From assembly GCF_019132875.1 (NCBI RefSeq), contig NZ_JAHSPF010000001.1:496001-560000 (forward strand): 64,000 nucleotides of DNA, in the 5' to 3' direction. Under the pieces are notes generated by a model that was not told where the DNA came from, searched no databases, and saw only the letters and a list, made by a program, of their open reading frames with translations. The position numbers and the translations under genes were made by a program. This DNA comes from Erwinia phyllosphaerae (GTDB lineage Bacteria > Pseudomonadota > Gammaproteobacteria > Enterobacterales > Enterobacteriaceae). Shown piece after piece: positions 49,898-60,201 of this stretch (within the stretch, counting starts at the first letter, position 1; each line of letters begins with the position of its first letter).

Positions 49898-51604
49898 TCA
49901 GGCTTTCGCCAGCTCTGCTTCCGGGCGCTTCAGCACCGCGTAAGAGAGACCCGCTACCAGCGTACCGGCGATAATCGCCAGCAGATAGCCCAGCACCGGG
50001 GTGATAGCGCCAGGGATTAGCAGCACAAACAGCCCGCCATGCGGCGCCATCAGCTTCGCGCCAACCCACATAGAGATTGCGCCAGTCAACGCGCCGCCAA
50101 CAATACAGCATGGCAGAACGCGCATCGGGTCACGGGCCGCAAAAGGAATTGCGCCTTCCGAGATAAAGCACAGACCCAATACCAGCGCCGCTTTACCGCC
50201 TTCCTGCTGACCTTTGTTGAATTTCTTACGCGCTACCAGCGTCGCCAGGCCCATTGCCAGCGGCGGTACCATACCACCAGCCATAATCGCGGCCATCGGG
50301 GCATAGGTCTGCGAACTGAGCAGGCCAACACCAAACGCATAGGCGACTTTATTCACCGGGCCGCCCATATCAGTACACATCATGCCGCCCAGAATCGCGC
50401 CAAGCAGTACCGCGTTCGCCGTGCCCATGTTTGCCAGCCAGTGGGTCAGGCCAGCCATGATTTTCGCTACCGGGCCGCCCACCACGTAGATCATCAGCAG
50501 GCCGGTAATTAAACTGGCAAGCAGCGGAATAATCAAAATGGGTTTTAGCGCCTCCATACTTTGCGGCAGCTTCACCTTTGTACTGATCAGCTTCGCGGCG
50601 TAACCGGCGATAAAACCGGCGATAATACCGCCAAGGAAACCTGCATTAATGCTGGTAGCGATCATACCGCCAATCAAACCCGGCGTCAGGCCAGGACGGT
50701 CAGCGATGGAGAAGGCAATAAAGCCAGCCAGCACCGGTACCATTAGCGCAAATGCACTGCCGCCACCAATCTGCATCAGCGCGGCCGCCAGCGTGCCCTG
50801 CTCTTTAAATGCGGTAATACCAAAAGCGAAGGAGAGCGCGATACTCAGGCCGCCCGCTACGACCATCGGCAGCATATAGGAAACGCCGGTCAGCAGATGA
50901 CGATAGGCGCCTGCGCCCTCTTTTTTCTCACCCTGTGCCGCAGGCTGGTTGCCGCCCTGCGGCTGATAAGGTTTAGCCTGCGCCAGCGCCTTGTCGAATT
51001 CCTGCGCGGTTTTCTTCAGCGCCAGACCAGTAGAAGTACGGTACATCGGTTTACCGGCAAATTTTGCCAGATCCACTTCAATATCCGCCGCAATAATGAC
51101 CAGGTCGGCTTCAGCGACTTCTTCTGGCGTAATCGCATTGCCTGCGCCCACGGAACCACGGGTTTCTACCTTCACCCACCAGCCGCGTTTTTTCGCTTCG
51201 GTATCAATGGCTTCTGCAGCCATGAAGGTATGCGCCACGCCGGTCGGACAGGCGGTGACGGCCACAATACGCTTAGGGCCGCTGGCGACCACATCGGTAG
51301 CAGTGGTAACAGCTGCCGGTTTAGCCACGGCGGGTGCCTGCCAGGTTTTGGCATCGGTTTGCGCTTTTGCCAGTTCAGTTTCCGGCTGACGCAGCAGCGA
51401 TTCGATATCCGTCTGGTAAACGGTTTTGCCATGCAGATCGATACTGGCAGGCAGCGATTTACCCACCACGATGATCTGTTCGGCTTCAGCCAGGTTTTCC
51501 GTCAGCGTCAGCCCTTTTGCCGCCGCGCTCGCTTTAAGAATATTTTTTGCCAGATGGCTGGTAGCCAGCCCCAGCGAAGGATCAAATATCAGCAGCGTTT
51601 TCAT
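49898..51604 (-). CDS. fruA: FruA, fructose PTS enzyme IIB'BC
   Basis: Fructose-specific PTS permease of 568 residues (563 in E. coli). It has an N-terminal IIB' domain, a catalytic IIB domain with the phospho-cysteine in IVAVTACPTGVAHTFMAAEA at about residue 118, and a IIC membrane domain starting near YRHLLTGVSYMLPMVVAGGL. Import yields fructose 1-phosphate. Last gene of fruBKA, 16 bp after fruK, followed by a strong terminator. Confidence 0.97.
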   Translation of the reverse strand: MKTLLIFDPSLGLATSHLAKNILKASAAAKGLTLTENLAEAEQIIVVGKSLPASIDLHGKTVYQTDIESLLRQPETELAKAQTDAKTWQAPAVAKPAAVTTATDVVASGPKRIVAVTACPTGVAHTFMAAEAIDTEAKKRGWWVKVETRGSVGAGNAITPEEVAEADLVIIAADIEVDLAKFAGKPMYRTSTGLALKKTAQEFDKALAQAKPYQPQGGNQPAAQGEKKEGAGAYRHLLTGVSYMLPMVVAGGLSIALSFAFGITAFKEQGTLAAALMQIGGGSAFALMVPVLAGFIAFSIADRPGLTPGLIGGMIATSINAGFLGGIIAGFIAGYAAKLISTKVKLPQSMEALKPILIIPLLASLITGLLMIYVVGGPVAKIMAGLTHWLANMGTANAVLLGAILGGMMCTDMGGPVNKVAYAFGVGLLSSQTYAPMAAIMAGGMVPPLAMGLATLVARKKFNKGQQEGGKAALVLGLCFISEGAIPFAARDPMRVLPCCIVGGALTGAISMWVGAKLMAPHGGLFVLLIPGAITPVLGYLLAIIAGTLVAGLSYAVLKRPEAELAKA

Positions 51605-51620
51605 TATGCCTCTCCTGCTG

Positions 51621-52559
51621 TCAGTTAAAGGGTTTCAGGTCGACGCGCGCCATCATTGCGGCCAACTGGGTACGATCGGTCACGCCCACGTTGCTCTGGC
51701 TGACGGCCAGCGCCGCCACGGCCGTGGCAAGACGCAGCGTGTGTTCGCTGGATTCACGCATCAGCAGGCCGTAAATCAGCCCGCCGACCATAGAATCTCC
51801 GGCACCCACGGTACTCACCACCTCACAGGCCGGTGGTTTGGCGATCCATTCGCCTGAAGCGTTAACCCACAGCGCGCCTTCTGCACCCAGAGAGATCACC
51901 ACGTGGGCGATGCCCTGTTCGCGCAGCGCATGCGCGGCTTCAATAACATCCTGCAGAGTCGGTAACTTGCGTCCGGCCCAGATTTCCAGCTCGCGGCGAT
52001 TAGGCTTGACCAGCCACGGTGCCGCTTTCAGACCGGCAACCAGCGCTTCGCGGCTGCTGTCAAAAATAATGCAGGGACAGTGCGTGCGTAGCGCGCTCAT
52101 CCATTCGGTAAACGCGTCCGGGTCTACGCCGCTGGGTAAGCTGCCGCTCACGCAGACCATATCGAACTGGCCCAGCCAGGTCAGGGAATCAGTGGTAAAA
52201 CGCTCCCAGTCCTGCGGCGTGACTTCAAAACCAGAAAAGTTAAGGTCGGTCACTTCACCATCTTTTTCGGTCAGCTTTACGTTGATGCGGGTACGGCCTT
52301 CTACCACCTGAAAACGGTTGGCAATGCCCAAATCGCTGAACAGATGCTGAAAGCCATCCTGGTTCTCTTTGCCCAGGAAACCGCCAACGGTGACGTCGAT
52401 GCCTAAATCTTTCAGGACCTTCGCTACGTTAATGCCTTTACCAGCGGCGTGCAGGCCGGTGGTTTTCACCAGGTTAACTTCGCCACGCTCGATTTCCGGC
52501 GTATAGCCCACCAGATCGTAGGCCGGATTCAGCGTAATAGTTGCTACGCGTCTGCTCAT
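51621..52559 (-). CDS. fruK: FruK, 1-phosphofructokinase
   Basis: PfkB-family kinase of 312 residues that converts fructose 1-phosphate to fructose 1,6-bisphosphate. Markers are [14 protein letters not shown], the first PfkB region [20 protein letters not shown], and the C-terminal signature [20 protein letters not shown] with the catalytic Asp and anion hole. It overlaps fruB by 4 bp, indicating translational coupling. Confidence 0.97.
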   Translation of the reverse strand: MSRRVATITLNPAYDLVGYTPEIERGEVNLVKTTGLHAAGKGINVAKVLKDLGIDVTVGGFLGKENQDGFQHLFSDLGIANRFQVVEGRTRINVKLTEKDGEVTDLNFSGFEVTPQDWERFTTDSLTWLGQFDMVCVSGSLPSGVDPDAFTEWMSALRTHCPCIIFDSSREALVAGLKAAPWLVKPNRRELEIWAGRKLPTLQDVIEAAHALREQGIAHVVISLGAEGALWVNASGEWIAKPPACEVVSTVGAGDSMVGGLIYGLLMRESSEHTLRLATAVAALAVSQSNVGVTDRTQLAAMMARVDLKPFN

Positions 52560-53689
52560 GCTGCACCCTCGCCCAGACCGGCGCTTATCGCTTCGCCAAT
52601 CGCGGCCAGTGCCGCGCGTGCATCTTCACCGCTGGCAGTGAAGCGCAGGCGGTGCCCTTTCTTCACGCCAAGCGCGACGACTTTCATCAGGCTGCGGCCG
52701 TTGGCAGGCTTGCCGCTGCCGTCCAGGTTAGTGACGGTAACGTCGCAGTTAAACTTCTTGATAACGCTGACCAGCGCCGTGCCCGGACGAGCATGTAAGC
52801 CGTGTTCGTTGCGGATGGTAAATTCTTCCGTCAGCACGTCCGCCTGTTCAGAAACTTCGCTGGTCAGCAGCGCCAGAATCCCGGCAGCATCCGCGCTCAG
52901 CAGACGTTCCGCCTGCTGCTTGATCAGCAGATCGCTTAAATAGTTCAGCACGTTCAGCGGCTGCTCGTCGACGACGGCAACGGTGACCAGCAGCGCGGCT
53001 TTCTCACCTTCCACTTCAAACGGCGTGGCGCTGCGGCTGACCGCGACGGCGCTGCCCAGATTGCCCGTAGCGCTGTCGTTCAGCCAGATACCCTGCCCCA
53101 GATTCAGCGGGCGGGAGGCGATAACGTGGCTAACAAAGCCGGCATCTACCGCGCCAGCCTGTTGCAGACGGCCAGCGTTTAACGCCTGTAGCGTCATCAG
53201 ATCGCTGGCGGCAACGTCAGTGGAAATCAGCGAGGTATCAAATTTAAATTCCGTGCCCTGCTTTTCGCCCATCAACAGAGCGCGCAGCGTTTCTGCGGAA
53301 TCCGTGGTTTTCAGCTGCTCTGCTACACTGTCATCACTCAGCACGTGCGTTAACTGACGCAGCAGCGCCAGATGCTCGTCCGATTTGGCTGCGATGCCGA
53401 TGACAACATAGGCCGTCTGGTCTTCGCCCCAGGCAATGCCCTGTGGGAACTGATAAACCTGCACGCCGGTTTTCAGTACCAGGTCGCGCGTGTCGGTTGT
53501 CCCGTGGGGAATAGCGATGCCGTTGCCAAGATAGGTCGACGTCTGCTGCTCGCGGGCCAGCATACCGTTAACGTAGCCTTCGCCAACGTTACCGGCAGAG
53601 GTTAAGGCCGCCGCCACCTGGCGAATGGCCTCTTCTTTGTTCCCGGCCGTGGCACCGGGATGAATGGCGTTCAGTTCAAGCTGGAACAT
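52556..53689 (-). CDS. fruB: FruB, fructose PTS diphosphoryl transfer protein (EIIA-FPr)
   Basis: Soluble PTS protein of 377 residues. An N-terminal EIIA-Fru domain carries the phospho-His in [14 protein letters not shown] at about residue 62. A central linker domain comes next, and a C-terminal HPr-like domain (FPr) carries the phospho-His in [17 protein letters not shown] at about 300. It passes phosphate from enzyme I to FruA. Start ATG 53689 follows GAGGAGAACT. First gene of the operon, controlled by two Cra operators upstream. Confidence 0.96.
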   Translation of the reverse strand: MFQLELNAIHPGATAGNKEEAIRQVAAALTSAGNVGEGYVNGMLAREQQTSTYLGNGIAIPHGTTDTRDLVLKTGVQVYQFPQGIAWGEDQTAYVVIGIAAKSDEHLALLRQLTHVLSDDSVAEQLKTTDSAETLRALLMGEKQGTEFKFDTSLISTDVAASDLMTLQALNAGRLQQAGAVDAGFVSHVIASRPLNLGQGIWLNDSATGNLGSAVAVSRSATPFEVEGEKAALLVTVAVVDEQPLNVLNYLSDLLIKQQAERLLSADAAGILALLTSEVSEQADVLTEEFTIRNEHGLHARPGTALVSVIKKFNCDVTVTNLDGSGKPANGRSLMKVVALGVKKGHRLRFTASGEDARAALAAIGEAISAGLGEGAA

Positions 53690-53710
53690 AGTTCTCCTCG
53701 CTGCTTCATT

Positions 53711-53722
53711 TGAATCGTTTCA
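53711..53722 (-). promoter_or_regulatory. Cra (FruR) operator, promoter-distal site
   Basis: TGAATCGTTTCA is a full match to the Cra core TGAATCGNTTCA and lies 22 bp before the fruB start. In E. coli two such operators control fruBKA, and fructose 1-phosphate releases Cra. Confidence 0.9.
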
Positions 53723-53777
53723 GCTATCACCGGGAAAAAAGCGGCTCCCCATGACTAACTGCCTGACAGCGCAACGC

Positions 53778-53789
53778 TGAAACGTTTCA
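53778..53789 (-). promoter_or_regulatory. Cra (FruR) operator, upstream site
   Basis: TGAAACGTTTCA is a perfect 12-bp palindrome within GCTGAAACGTTTCAA, 67 bp from the first operator. The pair reproduces the E. coli O1/O2 arrangement at fruB. Confidence 0.9.
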
Positions 53790-53931
53790 ATCATTTTGAG
53801 CTTTGTTGTCCCGATGTTGCAAGTATTACCGTTAACGGCGTAGCAGATTTTTGAAGCGACGCACACTTCACTTCTCTTTGCAGAAAAAAATCTTTTTCTT
53901 CGCGGGATATGCTGATACTTGCTGAAGCCTT

Positions 53932-54186
53932 TTAAGGTGCCGTCTGCTCTTCCAGCAACAGTAACCACGTTATCGCTTCTTCGCGGTTGGTTTTGCACAT
54001 GTCAGCATCGGGTTTAAGGCTGGCGCAAACCGCTGGTCTTAACGGCGAGGTGAAAATTTTGCAGCGTTGCTGCTCGTCCAGCTGAATACAGGGCGTGTTG
54101 GCGGGCTTGCCATGCGGCATACCGGGAATGGGGGTAGAAATAGAGGGCGCGGTACAGCAGGCACCACAGTTCGATCGACACTGCAT
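53932..54186 (-). CDS. yeiW: YeiW, YkgJ family cysteine-cluster protein
   Basis: An 84-residue protein of the UPF0153/YkgJ family with the cysteine pattern [16 protein letters not shown] and further cysteines in [13 protein letters not shown] and RPAVCASL, presumed to bind zinc or an iron-sulfur cluster. Function is unknown. Its position between fruB and yeiP is the E. coli order. Confidence 0.9.
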   Translation of the reverse strand: MQCRSNCGACCTAPSISTPIPGMPHGKPANTPCIQLDEQQRCKIFTSPLRPAVCASLKPDADMCKTNREEAITWLLLLEEQTAP

Positions 54187-54356
54187 TACTTATCCTCATA
54201 CTGAAAGCGCGACAATAGCAGGCGCGTGCGGGGAATACTATGCTTTCAGAGCGCGCCGCTGCTGGCTTTTCGTCACCGTTAAGCACTTGCCTGAAACCGT
54301 CGGCAAGAGTAAGTTGTCGCGAGAATTTCCACCGCCCCTTTTATTGAGATAAGAAA

Positions 54357-54929
54357 ATGCCAAGAGCGAATGAAATTAAAAAAGGCATGGCCGTCAGCTA
54401 TAACGGTAAGCTGCTGTTAGTAAAAGATATTGACGTGCAAAGCCCCAGCGCACGCGGCGCTTCCACGCTGTATAAAATGCGCTTTACGGATATCCGTACC
54501 GGCCTGAAAGTCGAAGAACGTTTTAAAGGCGACGATATTATCGACGCTATTTCGCTAAGCCGTCGTCAGGTTACCTTTTCTTATAAGGACGGCGATGAGT
54601 ATGTCTTTATGGATGACGAAGACTACACGCCTTACGTCTTTAAACAGGAGCAGATTGAAGAAGAGCTGCTGTTTATTCCCGAAGGCGGCATTCCTGGCCT
54701 TCAGGTATTGACGATGGATGGCCAGATCCTGGCGCTGGAGCTACCGCAAACGCTGGATATGGAAATTATCGAAACCACGCCCGGTATTAAAGGTGCTTCC
54801 GCCAGCGCCAGAACCAAACCCGCTACGATGAGCACGGGTCTGGTGATCCAGGTGCCGGAATATCTCAGCAGCGGCGAACGCATCCGCATTCATATCGCCG
54901 AGCGCCGCTATATGGGCCGCGCAGAATAG
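54357..54929 (+). CDS. yeiP: YeiP, elongation factor P-like protein
   Basis: EF-P paralogue of 190 residues with three OB/KOW-type domains. It begins [20 protein letters not shown]; the loop [20 protein letters not shown] replaces the modified Lys loop of true EF-P. The last domain ends [20 protein letters not shown]. It probably helps ribosomes on difficult sequences, as suggested for E. coli YeiP/EfpL. ATG 54357 is preceded by GAGATAAGAAA. Confidence 0.95.
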   Translation: MPRANEIKKGMAVSYNGKLLLVKDIDVQSPSARGASTLYKMRFTDIRTGLKVEERFKGDDIIDAISLSRRQVTFSYKDGDEYVFMDDEDYTPYVFKQEQIEEELLFIPEGGIPGLQVLTMDGQILALELPQTLDMEIIETTPGIKGASASARTKPATMSTGLVIQVPEYLSSGERIRIHIAERRYMGRAE

Positions 54930-54986
54930 TTTTCCGATGGCGGTCAACAGATGCACCGCCACAATTGTTATGTTATAACAATTTAA

Positions 54987-55280
54987 CTAGCGATAGTTAA
55001 TCGTAACAATCCCTTTAGCCTGCCTGCTGTCCAGCCAGCGAACGTTGGTCGTGCCGATGCCGGCCAGGGGTTGACTCCCTGAACGCAGCGAAACGGGCAG
55101 AACGATCGTCTGCCCGTTTTGATAGCAAGAAGCGCTGACCTGCGACTGGTTGAGCGACATCCCGCAGCTTTCGCCCATCAGGCTGCCCTGAAAACTAACG
55201 GTGCCGGTTGCGCTGGCGGCCAGAACAGGGCTTATCCATGCGGACAGAAACAGGGCAAGGGCAAATTTAACATTGCTCAT
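54987..55280 (-). CDS. Small secreted fimbrial-like protein
   Basis: A 97-residue protein with a clear Sec signal peptide (SNVKFALALFLSAWISPVLA, cleavage near LAASA). The mature part resembles the N-terminal half of type 1 fimbrial subunits: ATGTVSFQGSLMGESCGMSL, then SASCYQNGQ with the two cysteines of the pilin disulfide, and GTTNVRWLDSRQAKGIVTI. It is much shorter than a pilin (about 150-180) and has no chaperone or usher nearby. ATG 55280 follows GAGGTATGT; an upstream codon at 55316 would spoil the signal peptide. Confidence 0.75.
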   Translation of the reverse strand: MSNVKFALALFLSAWISPVLAASATGTVSFQGSLMGESCGMSLNQSQVSASCYQNGQTIVLPVSLRSGSQPLAGIGTTNVRWLDSRQAKGIVTINYR

Positions 55281-55377
55281 ACATACCTCATTTATTAACT
55301 TCAGCCTGTTAACCATAGCCGCCAGCTAATTTTTAGCGGCCTGTCAGCGTAATCAGCCTGGTTTTAAGGAAAAAAAT

Positions 55378-56358
55378 ATGACGCGGGTCAATCTCATCAC
55401 TGGTTTTCTGGGCAGCGGTAAAACCACCACGCTCCTGCATCTGCTGGCACAAAAGCCAGAAGGCGAGAAATGGGCGGTACTGGTCAATGAATTTGGTGAA
55501 GTGGGTATTGATGGCGCGCTGCTGGCGGAAAGCGGCGCGGTGTTAAAAGAGATCCCCGGCGGCTGCATGTGCTGCGTTAACGGTCTGCCGATGCAGGTTG
55601 GTCTGAATATGCTGCTGAAGCAGGCCAGGCCCGATCGCCTGCTGATTGAACCAACCGGGCTGGGCCATCCTAAACAGATCCTCGATTTGCTGGGCGCAGA
55701 AGTTTATCAGCCGTGGCTGTCGCTGGACGCCACGCTTTGTCTGCTCGATCCCCGTCAGTTAAATGACGCTCGCGTGGTGGAAAACGAAAACTTCCGCGAC
55801 CAGCTGGCGGCAGCCGATATTATCGTAGCCAATAAAGAAGATCGCTGGGATGAGGCGACGCTTGCTGCCCTACAGCTCTGGCAGTTGCAGGACGACCCGG
55901 CGCGTCCGATTATTCCTGCGCGCTTTGGTGAAATTGCCGTTGAGCTGCTGAGCCGTCCCAGAACTAACCTGCGCGCGTTGCCTCGGGCGGCCCATCATCA
56001 TACCGCACCCGCTTCCCGGCTGGCGGCGCTTGCCCCTGTCCAGAACACCCGCTGGCGGCGTTCGCTTAACCAGGGCCAGGGCTACTTTTCCTGCGGCTGG
56101 GTATTTGATGCCGACACCGTGTTCGATACCGTTGGCCTGCTTGAGTGGGCGCGGCTGGCTCCGGTTAGCCGGGTTAAAGGCGTCATGCGTATTCCGGAAG
56201 GTTTGCTGAGTGTTAACCGTCAGGGCGAAGATTTTAACATTGAAACGCGGCAGGCAACGCCGCCGGACAGCCGGATTGAAATCATTCATGAAGAAGAGGC
56301 TGACTGGAACAGGCTCCAGGCATCTTTGTTGAAGCTTCGTTTAACTAACGCTGTATAA
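55378..56358 (+). CDS. yeiR: YeiR, COG0523 (CobW) family zinc-binding GTPase
   Basis: Metal-chaperone-type GTPase of 326 residues, linked in E. coli to zinc homeostasis. It has Walker A TGFLGSGKTTTLLHLLAQ (about 8-25), the hallmark metal motif GGCMCCVNG (CxCC, about 61-69), LLIEPTGLGHPKQILDLLG, and the guanine-specificity motif VANKEDRW. A C-terminal CobW_C domain follows. Start ATG 55378 follows GGAAAAAAAT. The order yeiP-yeiR-yeiU matches E. coli. Confidence 0.95.
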   Translation: MTRVNLITGFLGSGKTTTLLHLLAQKPEGEKWAVLVNEFGEVGIDGALLAESGAVLKEIPGGCMCCVNGLPMQVGLNMLLKQARPDRLLIEPTGLGHPKQILDLLGAEVYQPWLSLDATLCLLDPRQLNDARVVENENFRDQLAAADIIVANKEDRWDEATLAALQLWQLQDDPARPIIPARFGEIAVELLSRPRTNLRALPRAAHHHTAPASRLAALAPVQNTRWRRSLNQGQGYFSCGWVFDADTVFDTVGLLEWARLAPVSRVKGVMRIPEGLLSVNRQGEDFNIETRQATPPDSRIEIIHEEEADWNRLQASLLKLRLTNAV

Positions 56359-56397
56359 TCTACTCCGTTACTTTTTTCTTAACCTAATTTTAATAAA

Positions 56398-57102
56398 ATG
56401 CGCGCAAATAATTTAATTTCTATCCTGGTGCTTAACGTGCTGGGCCTTGCATTGTTTTTCTCCTGGTATTTACCTGCGCACCATGGGTTCTGGTTTACGC
56501 TGGATAAGACCATTTTTTACTGGTTTAACGAGCGGCTGGTGACCAATAAAGCGCTGCTGTGGCTGGTGGCTATCACCAATTTCCGTCCTTTTGATGCGGT
56601 TTCACTGCTGGCAATGGGCGCGCTCTACTATAGCTTCTGGCGCCGGGAGACGCCGCAGGGCCGCAGGCGCATGCTGGCTATCGGCATTGCTATGCTGTTG
56701 ACGGCTGTCGTGCTGAACCAGCTGGGCCATTTGATTCCGGTCTCGCATCCCAGCCCAACAAAGTTCTTCCCGGACGTTAATCACGTCACTACCTTAACCG
56801 GCATTCCAACCAAAGACGCTTCTTCCGATAGCTTCCCGGGCGATCACGGCATGATGCTGATGATTTTTGCCTGCTTTATGCTGCGTTATTTTGGCCGCCG
56901 GGCCTTTTTAATTGCGCTGGCCATTGTGCTGATATTTGCCACGCCGCGCATCATGATTGGCGCGCACTGGTTTACAGATGTAATGGTAGGATCGCTTTCT
57001 GTGGTGCTGGTGGGCATGAGCTGGTGGTTAATGACGCCAGGCAGCGATTATCTGGTCAATGCTTTATATCGTCATTTGCCGGGTAAATATAAGCCTGCTT
57101 AG
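56398..57102 (+). CDS. lpxT: LpxT (YeiU), lipid A 1-diphosphate phosphotransferase, PAP2 family
   Basis: Inner-membrane enzyme of 234 residues that moves phosphate from undecaprenyl pyrophosphate to the 1-position of Kdo2-lipid A on the periplasmic face. Six hydrophobic segments are seen. The PAP2 motifs are HPSPTKFFPD, DSFPGDHGMMLM (catalytic His) and RIMIGAHWFTDVMVG (second His and Asp). ATG 56398 lies 39 bp after yeiR. A terminator hairpin follows. Confidence 0.95.
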   Translation: MRANNLISILVLNVLGLALFFSWYLPAHHGFWFTLDKTIFYWFNERLVTNKALLWLVAITNFRPFDAVSLLAMGALYYSFWRRETPQGRRRMLAIGIAMLLTAVVLNQLGHLIPVSHPSPTKFFPDVNHVTTLTGIPTKDASSDSFPGDHGMMLMIFACFMLRYFGRRAFLIALAIVLIFATPRIMIGAHWFTDVMVGSLSVVLVGMSWWLMTPGSDYLVNALYRHLPGKYKPA

Positions 57103-57126
57103 TAAATAATAAGCTTTGGTCATAAT

Positions 57127-57172
57127 AAAAAGCCATGGATCGCCAAATTATGGCGCGCTTCATGGCTTTTAT
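57127..57172 (+). terminator. lpxT terminator
   Basis: AAAAGCCATG (57128-57137) pairs with CATGGCTTTT (57161-57170), with inner CG-rich pairing, followed by ATTTTG. It lies shortly after the lpxT stop. Confidence 0.75.
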
Positions 57173-57622
57173 TTTGAGATCTACATCCCAAAATCCCACG
57201 AAAAGCAAAAGAAATTGTGATGTTTAGGGGGTAGCGAAATACTCTGGCTTTGGTAAAGGTTCAGCAGGTTTAAACTGAATCGCAAAAAAAAGGCCATTTT
57301 TTATACTGTAGTGCTATTTCAACCCTCATGTTTTTGCCCTTTTGGCCGATAAAGTAGCCATCTTGCGATCTTACTGTTTCCCGTAATAAAAACCCGGAAA
57401 AAAGTCGTTAAAACCCCTCGCCAGCCGGCGGTTAATCGGGTAATCTCATTTTCGATTAGGACAAAGCCGTAAAATATTTCCATTATTTACATTTTAAATT
57501 GTGCGTTCGAGCACATTTCAGATGCAGGGAAAGGATTTTACCTTAGTGCGCTAATTAATCTCGTTCCGTTTCGCATAGCTAGCGACTTCTGTCGTTAAGG
57601 ACTTCAAGGGATCACAAACATA
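57173..57622. other. Gene-free, A/T-rich region upstream of mepS
   Basis: No coding frame or RNA gene is recognised in these 450 bases. The last part serves as the mepS promoter and leader. There are several A/T runs but no repeat or operator that I can name with confidence. Confidence 0.5.
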
Positions 57623-58198
57623 ATGGTCAAGTCTCAACCGATTCTGAGATATATCTGGCGGGTGTTACCCGCAGTGGCTCTGGCCACGCTGCTTTCAGCC
57701 TGTAGCTCGACGAATACCAGTAACAATGCACAAACTGATACGCATGCAGTTAATGGCCATAACGGCTTTTTACTTCAGGCGTCTCAGGATGAATTCGAAC
57801 AGATGGTTCAGAATGTGGATATTAAATCCCGCCTGATGGATCAATATTCGGACTGGAAGGGCGTTCGTTACCGTCTTGGCGGTACCAGTAAACGCGGCAT
57901 TGATTGCTCCGCCTTTGTTCAGACCACGTTCCGTGAACAGTTTGGCCTGGATCTGCCCCGCTCCACCTATGAGCAGGAAGATACCGGCAAAAGCATTCAG
58001 CGTAACAAGCTGCGTCCGGGTGATTTAGTGCTGTTTCGCGCCGGTTCTACCGGTCGCCACGTCGGCATTTACCTGGGCAACGATAACTTTGTTCATGCAT
58101 CCACCAGCAGCGGCGTGATGATTTCCAGCCTTAATGATGTTTACTGGAAAAATCGCTACCGCGAAGCGCGACGAGTTCTGAGCCGTACGCAAAGCTGA
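57623..58198 (+). CDS. mepS: MepS (Spr), murein DD-endopeptidase lipoprotein, NlpC/P60
   Basis: Outer-membrane lipoprotein that cuts meso-Dap-D-Ala cross-links to let peptidoglycan grow. The 191-residue precursor has a signal peptide with lipobox LLSACSS (Cys at about residue 27). The NlpC/P60 domain carries the catalytic Cys in [14 protein letters not shown] and the catalytic His in [17 protein letters not shown]. In E. coli its level is limited by the Prc-NlpI protease. A strong terminator follows. Confidence 0.97.
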   Translation: MVKSQPILRYIWRVLPAVALATLLSACSSTNTSNNAQTDTHAVNGHNGFLLQASQDEFEQMVQNVDIKSRLMDQYSDWKGVRYRLGGTSKRGIDCSAFVQTTFREQFGLDLPRSTYEQEDTGKSIQRNKLRPGDLVLFRAGSTGRHVGIYLGNDNFVHASTSSGVMISSLNDVYWKNRYREARRVLSRTQS

Positions 58199-58256
58199 TC
58201 GATCCCTGAAGACTGTGCAAAACGAGAAAGAAAGGCGCTTGCCTTTCGCTATGACA

Positions 58257-58286
58257 AACCCCGTCCTGTACGGGGTTTTTCTTTGT
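58257..58286 (+). terminator. mepS terminator
   Basis: AACCCCGT (58257-58264) pairs with ACGGGGTT (58270-58277), followed by TTTCTTTG. It lies about 60 bp after the mepS stop. Confidence 0.9.
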
Positions 58287-58522
58287 CTGCGGCTTTTTTC
58301 GCGCAGAATAAACTCGCTTATTCTCTGTCGGTAAATTATTCGTCTTTCCCTTAACAGGGCGCATAACCGCCTGTGCAGAAACAAACTATTAAAAAACCGA
58401 ACCTAATCATAATAATATGAAGACAAATGACGCTTTCCCGGTATATCCTGCCATATTGAAACGGGCGTCTGTTGTGCAGGACAGCGCAATAACTAAACGG
58501 GCACTCACGGGAGACAAACCCC

Positions 58523-60094
58523 ATGCCACTCTCATCAAGCCTTACGCGGCCCCTTCTCAATCCTCGCAAGATTGCCTGCTTCAGTGCGACCCTTGGCTTA
58601 CTCTTTTTTCTGTTATCTGCCCTTATCGCTCTGCTGCTTGTTGCCCAGCACCGCGCTAATAATCACGACAAGCTGGCTAAAAGAAGTCAGGACTATGTCC
58701 AGAACCTGTTTGATGAGCTAAAACAAAACCTCTTGCCGCTGCAAACGTTGCCCCATCTTTCCTGCGACGCAGTTAAAGACACGCTGACCCGCCATACCGC
58801 TGTTAATGAAAATATCCAGACTATCTGGCTGGTAGATAATAATCAGGCCTGGTGTTCTTCTACGACCGATGAGATGCAGCAGGATATCCACCGGCTTTCA
58901 CCCGAGACGGATACGCGAAAAGCGATTGATATTCGCCTGGTGGCCGCCACGCCGCTGGCCCCCGAAAAACCGGCTCTGGAGCTCTGGCTAAAAGGTGATG
59001 AAGCAGGAAAAGGTGTGCTGGTAACGCTGGGTATTAACCTTACGCCCTACCTGCTCTATACCGCCGGACAGCATGAAATAAACGGCATGGCTATTATCAC
59101 CGGCGATAAAGCGATTACCAGCTGGGAGCAGCGCTTTGTTAGCAGCCATTCGCTGCCTGCCAACCCGCTCAGAACGATTATGCTGCCCGGCTATCCCTTC
59201 CAGCTGGCAATCTACGGCGACAGGTTATCCGTCGGCGATATCAATATTGTCCTGCTGGTGGGTCTACTGCTTGGCCTGACGGGCGGTTTCAGTAGCCTGC
59301 TGGTTATGACGCAGTACTGGCGGCCAGGCCGGGAAATTTTACAGGGTATCCGGCGCGGCGAGTTTCACGTCGAGTATCAGCCGGTCATCGCGGCGGTCAG
59401 CGGCGACGTTTGCGGGCTGGAAGCGCTATTGCGCTGGACGCATCCCGTTGCGGGTGCCATTCCTCCCGATAGCTTTATCCGCTATGCCGAAAATAAAAAT
59501 TTGATCGTGCCGCTAACTCGCCACCTGTTTGAACTGGTGGCGCGCGACTGCCACGAGCTGCGCCATGAGATCCCAGCCGGAACCGGCCTGAATCTCAATC
59601 TTTCACCCGCGCATCTGAGCGATAAAGAGTTTTACCATGACGTTACCCGCTGGCTGGAAGCGATGCCGCAAAATCACTTCAGCTACGTTTTTGAGATTAC
59701 CGAACGAACCATGGTGGAGACGCGCAACGCCCAGGACATTTTTGACTGGCTGCGCAGCAAAAATATCCGCATTGCGCTGGATGATTTTGGCACCGGCCAC
59801 AGTGCCCTGATCTATCTCGAAAAATTCCGCTTTGACTATCTTAAAATTGACCGTGGCTTTGTGAAGAACATTGCCAGAGAGTCGTTTACTTCCCCGGTAT
59901 TGGATGCCGTACTGGCGCTGGCTAAAAAACTCAATCTGCATACCGTGGCGGAAGGGGTGGAAACGGGCGAGCAGGCCCGCTGGCTCCGCCATCGCGGCGT
60001 CTGTCATTTCCAGGGTTTTTTGTTCAGCCGACCGCGCACGGTAGCGCAGCTGATTGAGTATTTTCAGCGGCCCCCTGCCCCGGTCGAGAGTTAA
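58523..60094 (+). CDS. pdeN: Rtn/PdeN, CSS-motif EAL-domain cyclic-di-GMP phosphodiesterase
   Basis: Membrane-bound c-di-GMP phosphodiesterase of 523 residues. Two membrane helices (about 16-42 and 236-262) flank a periplasmic CSS-motif sensor with LSCDAVKDTL and AWCSSTTDEM, a disulfide-controlled type. The cytoplasmic EAL domain has CGLEALLRWTHP (EAL), NLNLSPAHLS, EITERTMVE, IALDDFGTGHSAL (DDFGTG) and LKIDRGFVKNI, so the catalytic set looks complete. Start ATG 58523 follows GGGAGACAAACCCC. The order mepS-rtn-yejA is as in E. coli. Confidence 0.95.
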   Translation: MPLSSSLTRPLLNPRKIACFSATLGLLFFLLSALIALLLVAQHRANNHDKLAKRSQDYVQNLFDELKQNLLPLQTLPHLSCDAVKDTLTRHTAVNENIQTIWLVDNNQAWCSSTTDEMQQDIHRLSPETDTRKAIDIRLVAATPLAPEKPALELWLKGDEAGKGVLVTLGINLTPYLLYTAGQHEINGMAIITGDKAITSWEQRFVSSHSLPANPLRTIMLPGYPFQLAIYGDRLSVGDINIVLLVGLLLGLTGGFSSLLVMTQYWRPGREILQGIRRGEFHVEYQPVIAAVSGDVCGLEALLRWTHPVAGAIPPDSFIRYAENKNLIVPLTRHLFELVARDCHELRHEIPAGTGLNLNLSPAHLSDKEFYHDVTRWLEAMPQNHFSYVFEITERTMVETRNAQDIFDWLRSKNIRIALDDFGTGHSALIYLEKFRFDYLKIDRGFVKNIARESFTSPVLDAVLALAKKLNLHTVAEGVETGEQARWLRHRGVCHFQGFLFSRPRTVAQLIEYFQRPPAPVES

Positions 60095-60201
60095 AAGATT
60101 GCGCTACGCTGCCTGAAAGCGTAAAAAGCCGTTTGGGCGCATTATTTTTGCCGTGCTGCTCCGGGCACGGCGCTGCATTTTGTCTGGAGTAGGTTAACGA
60201 C

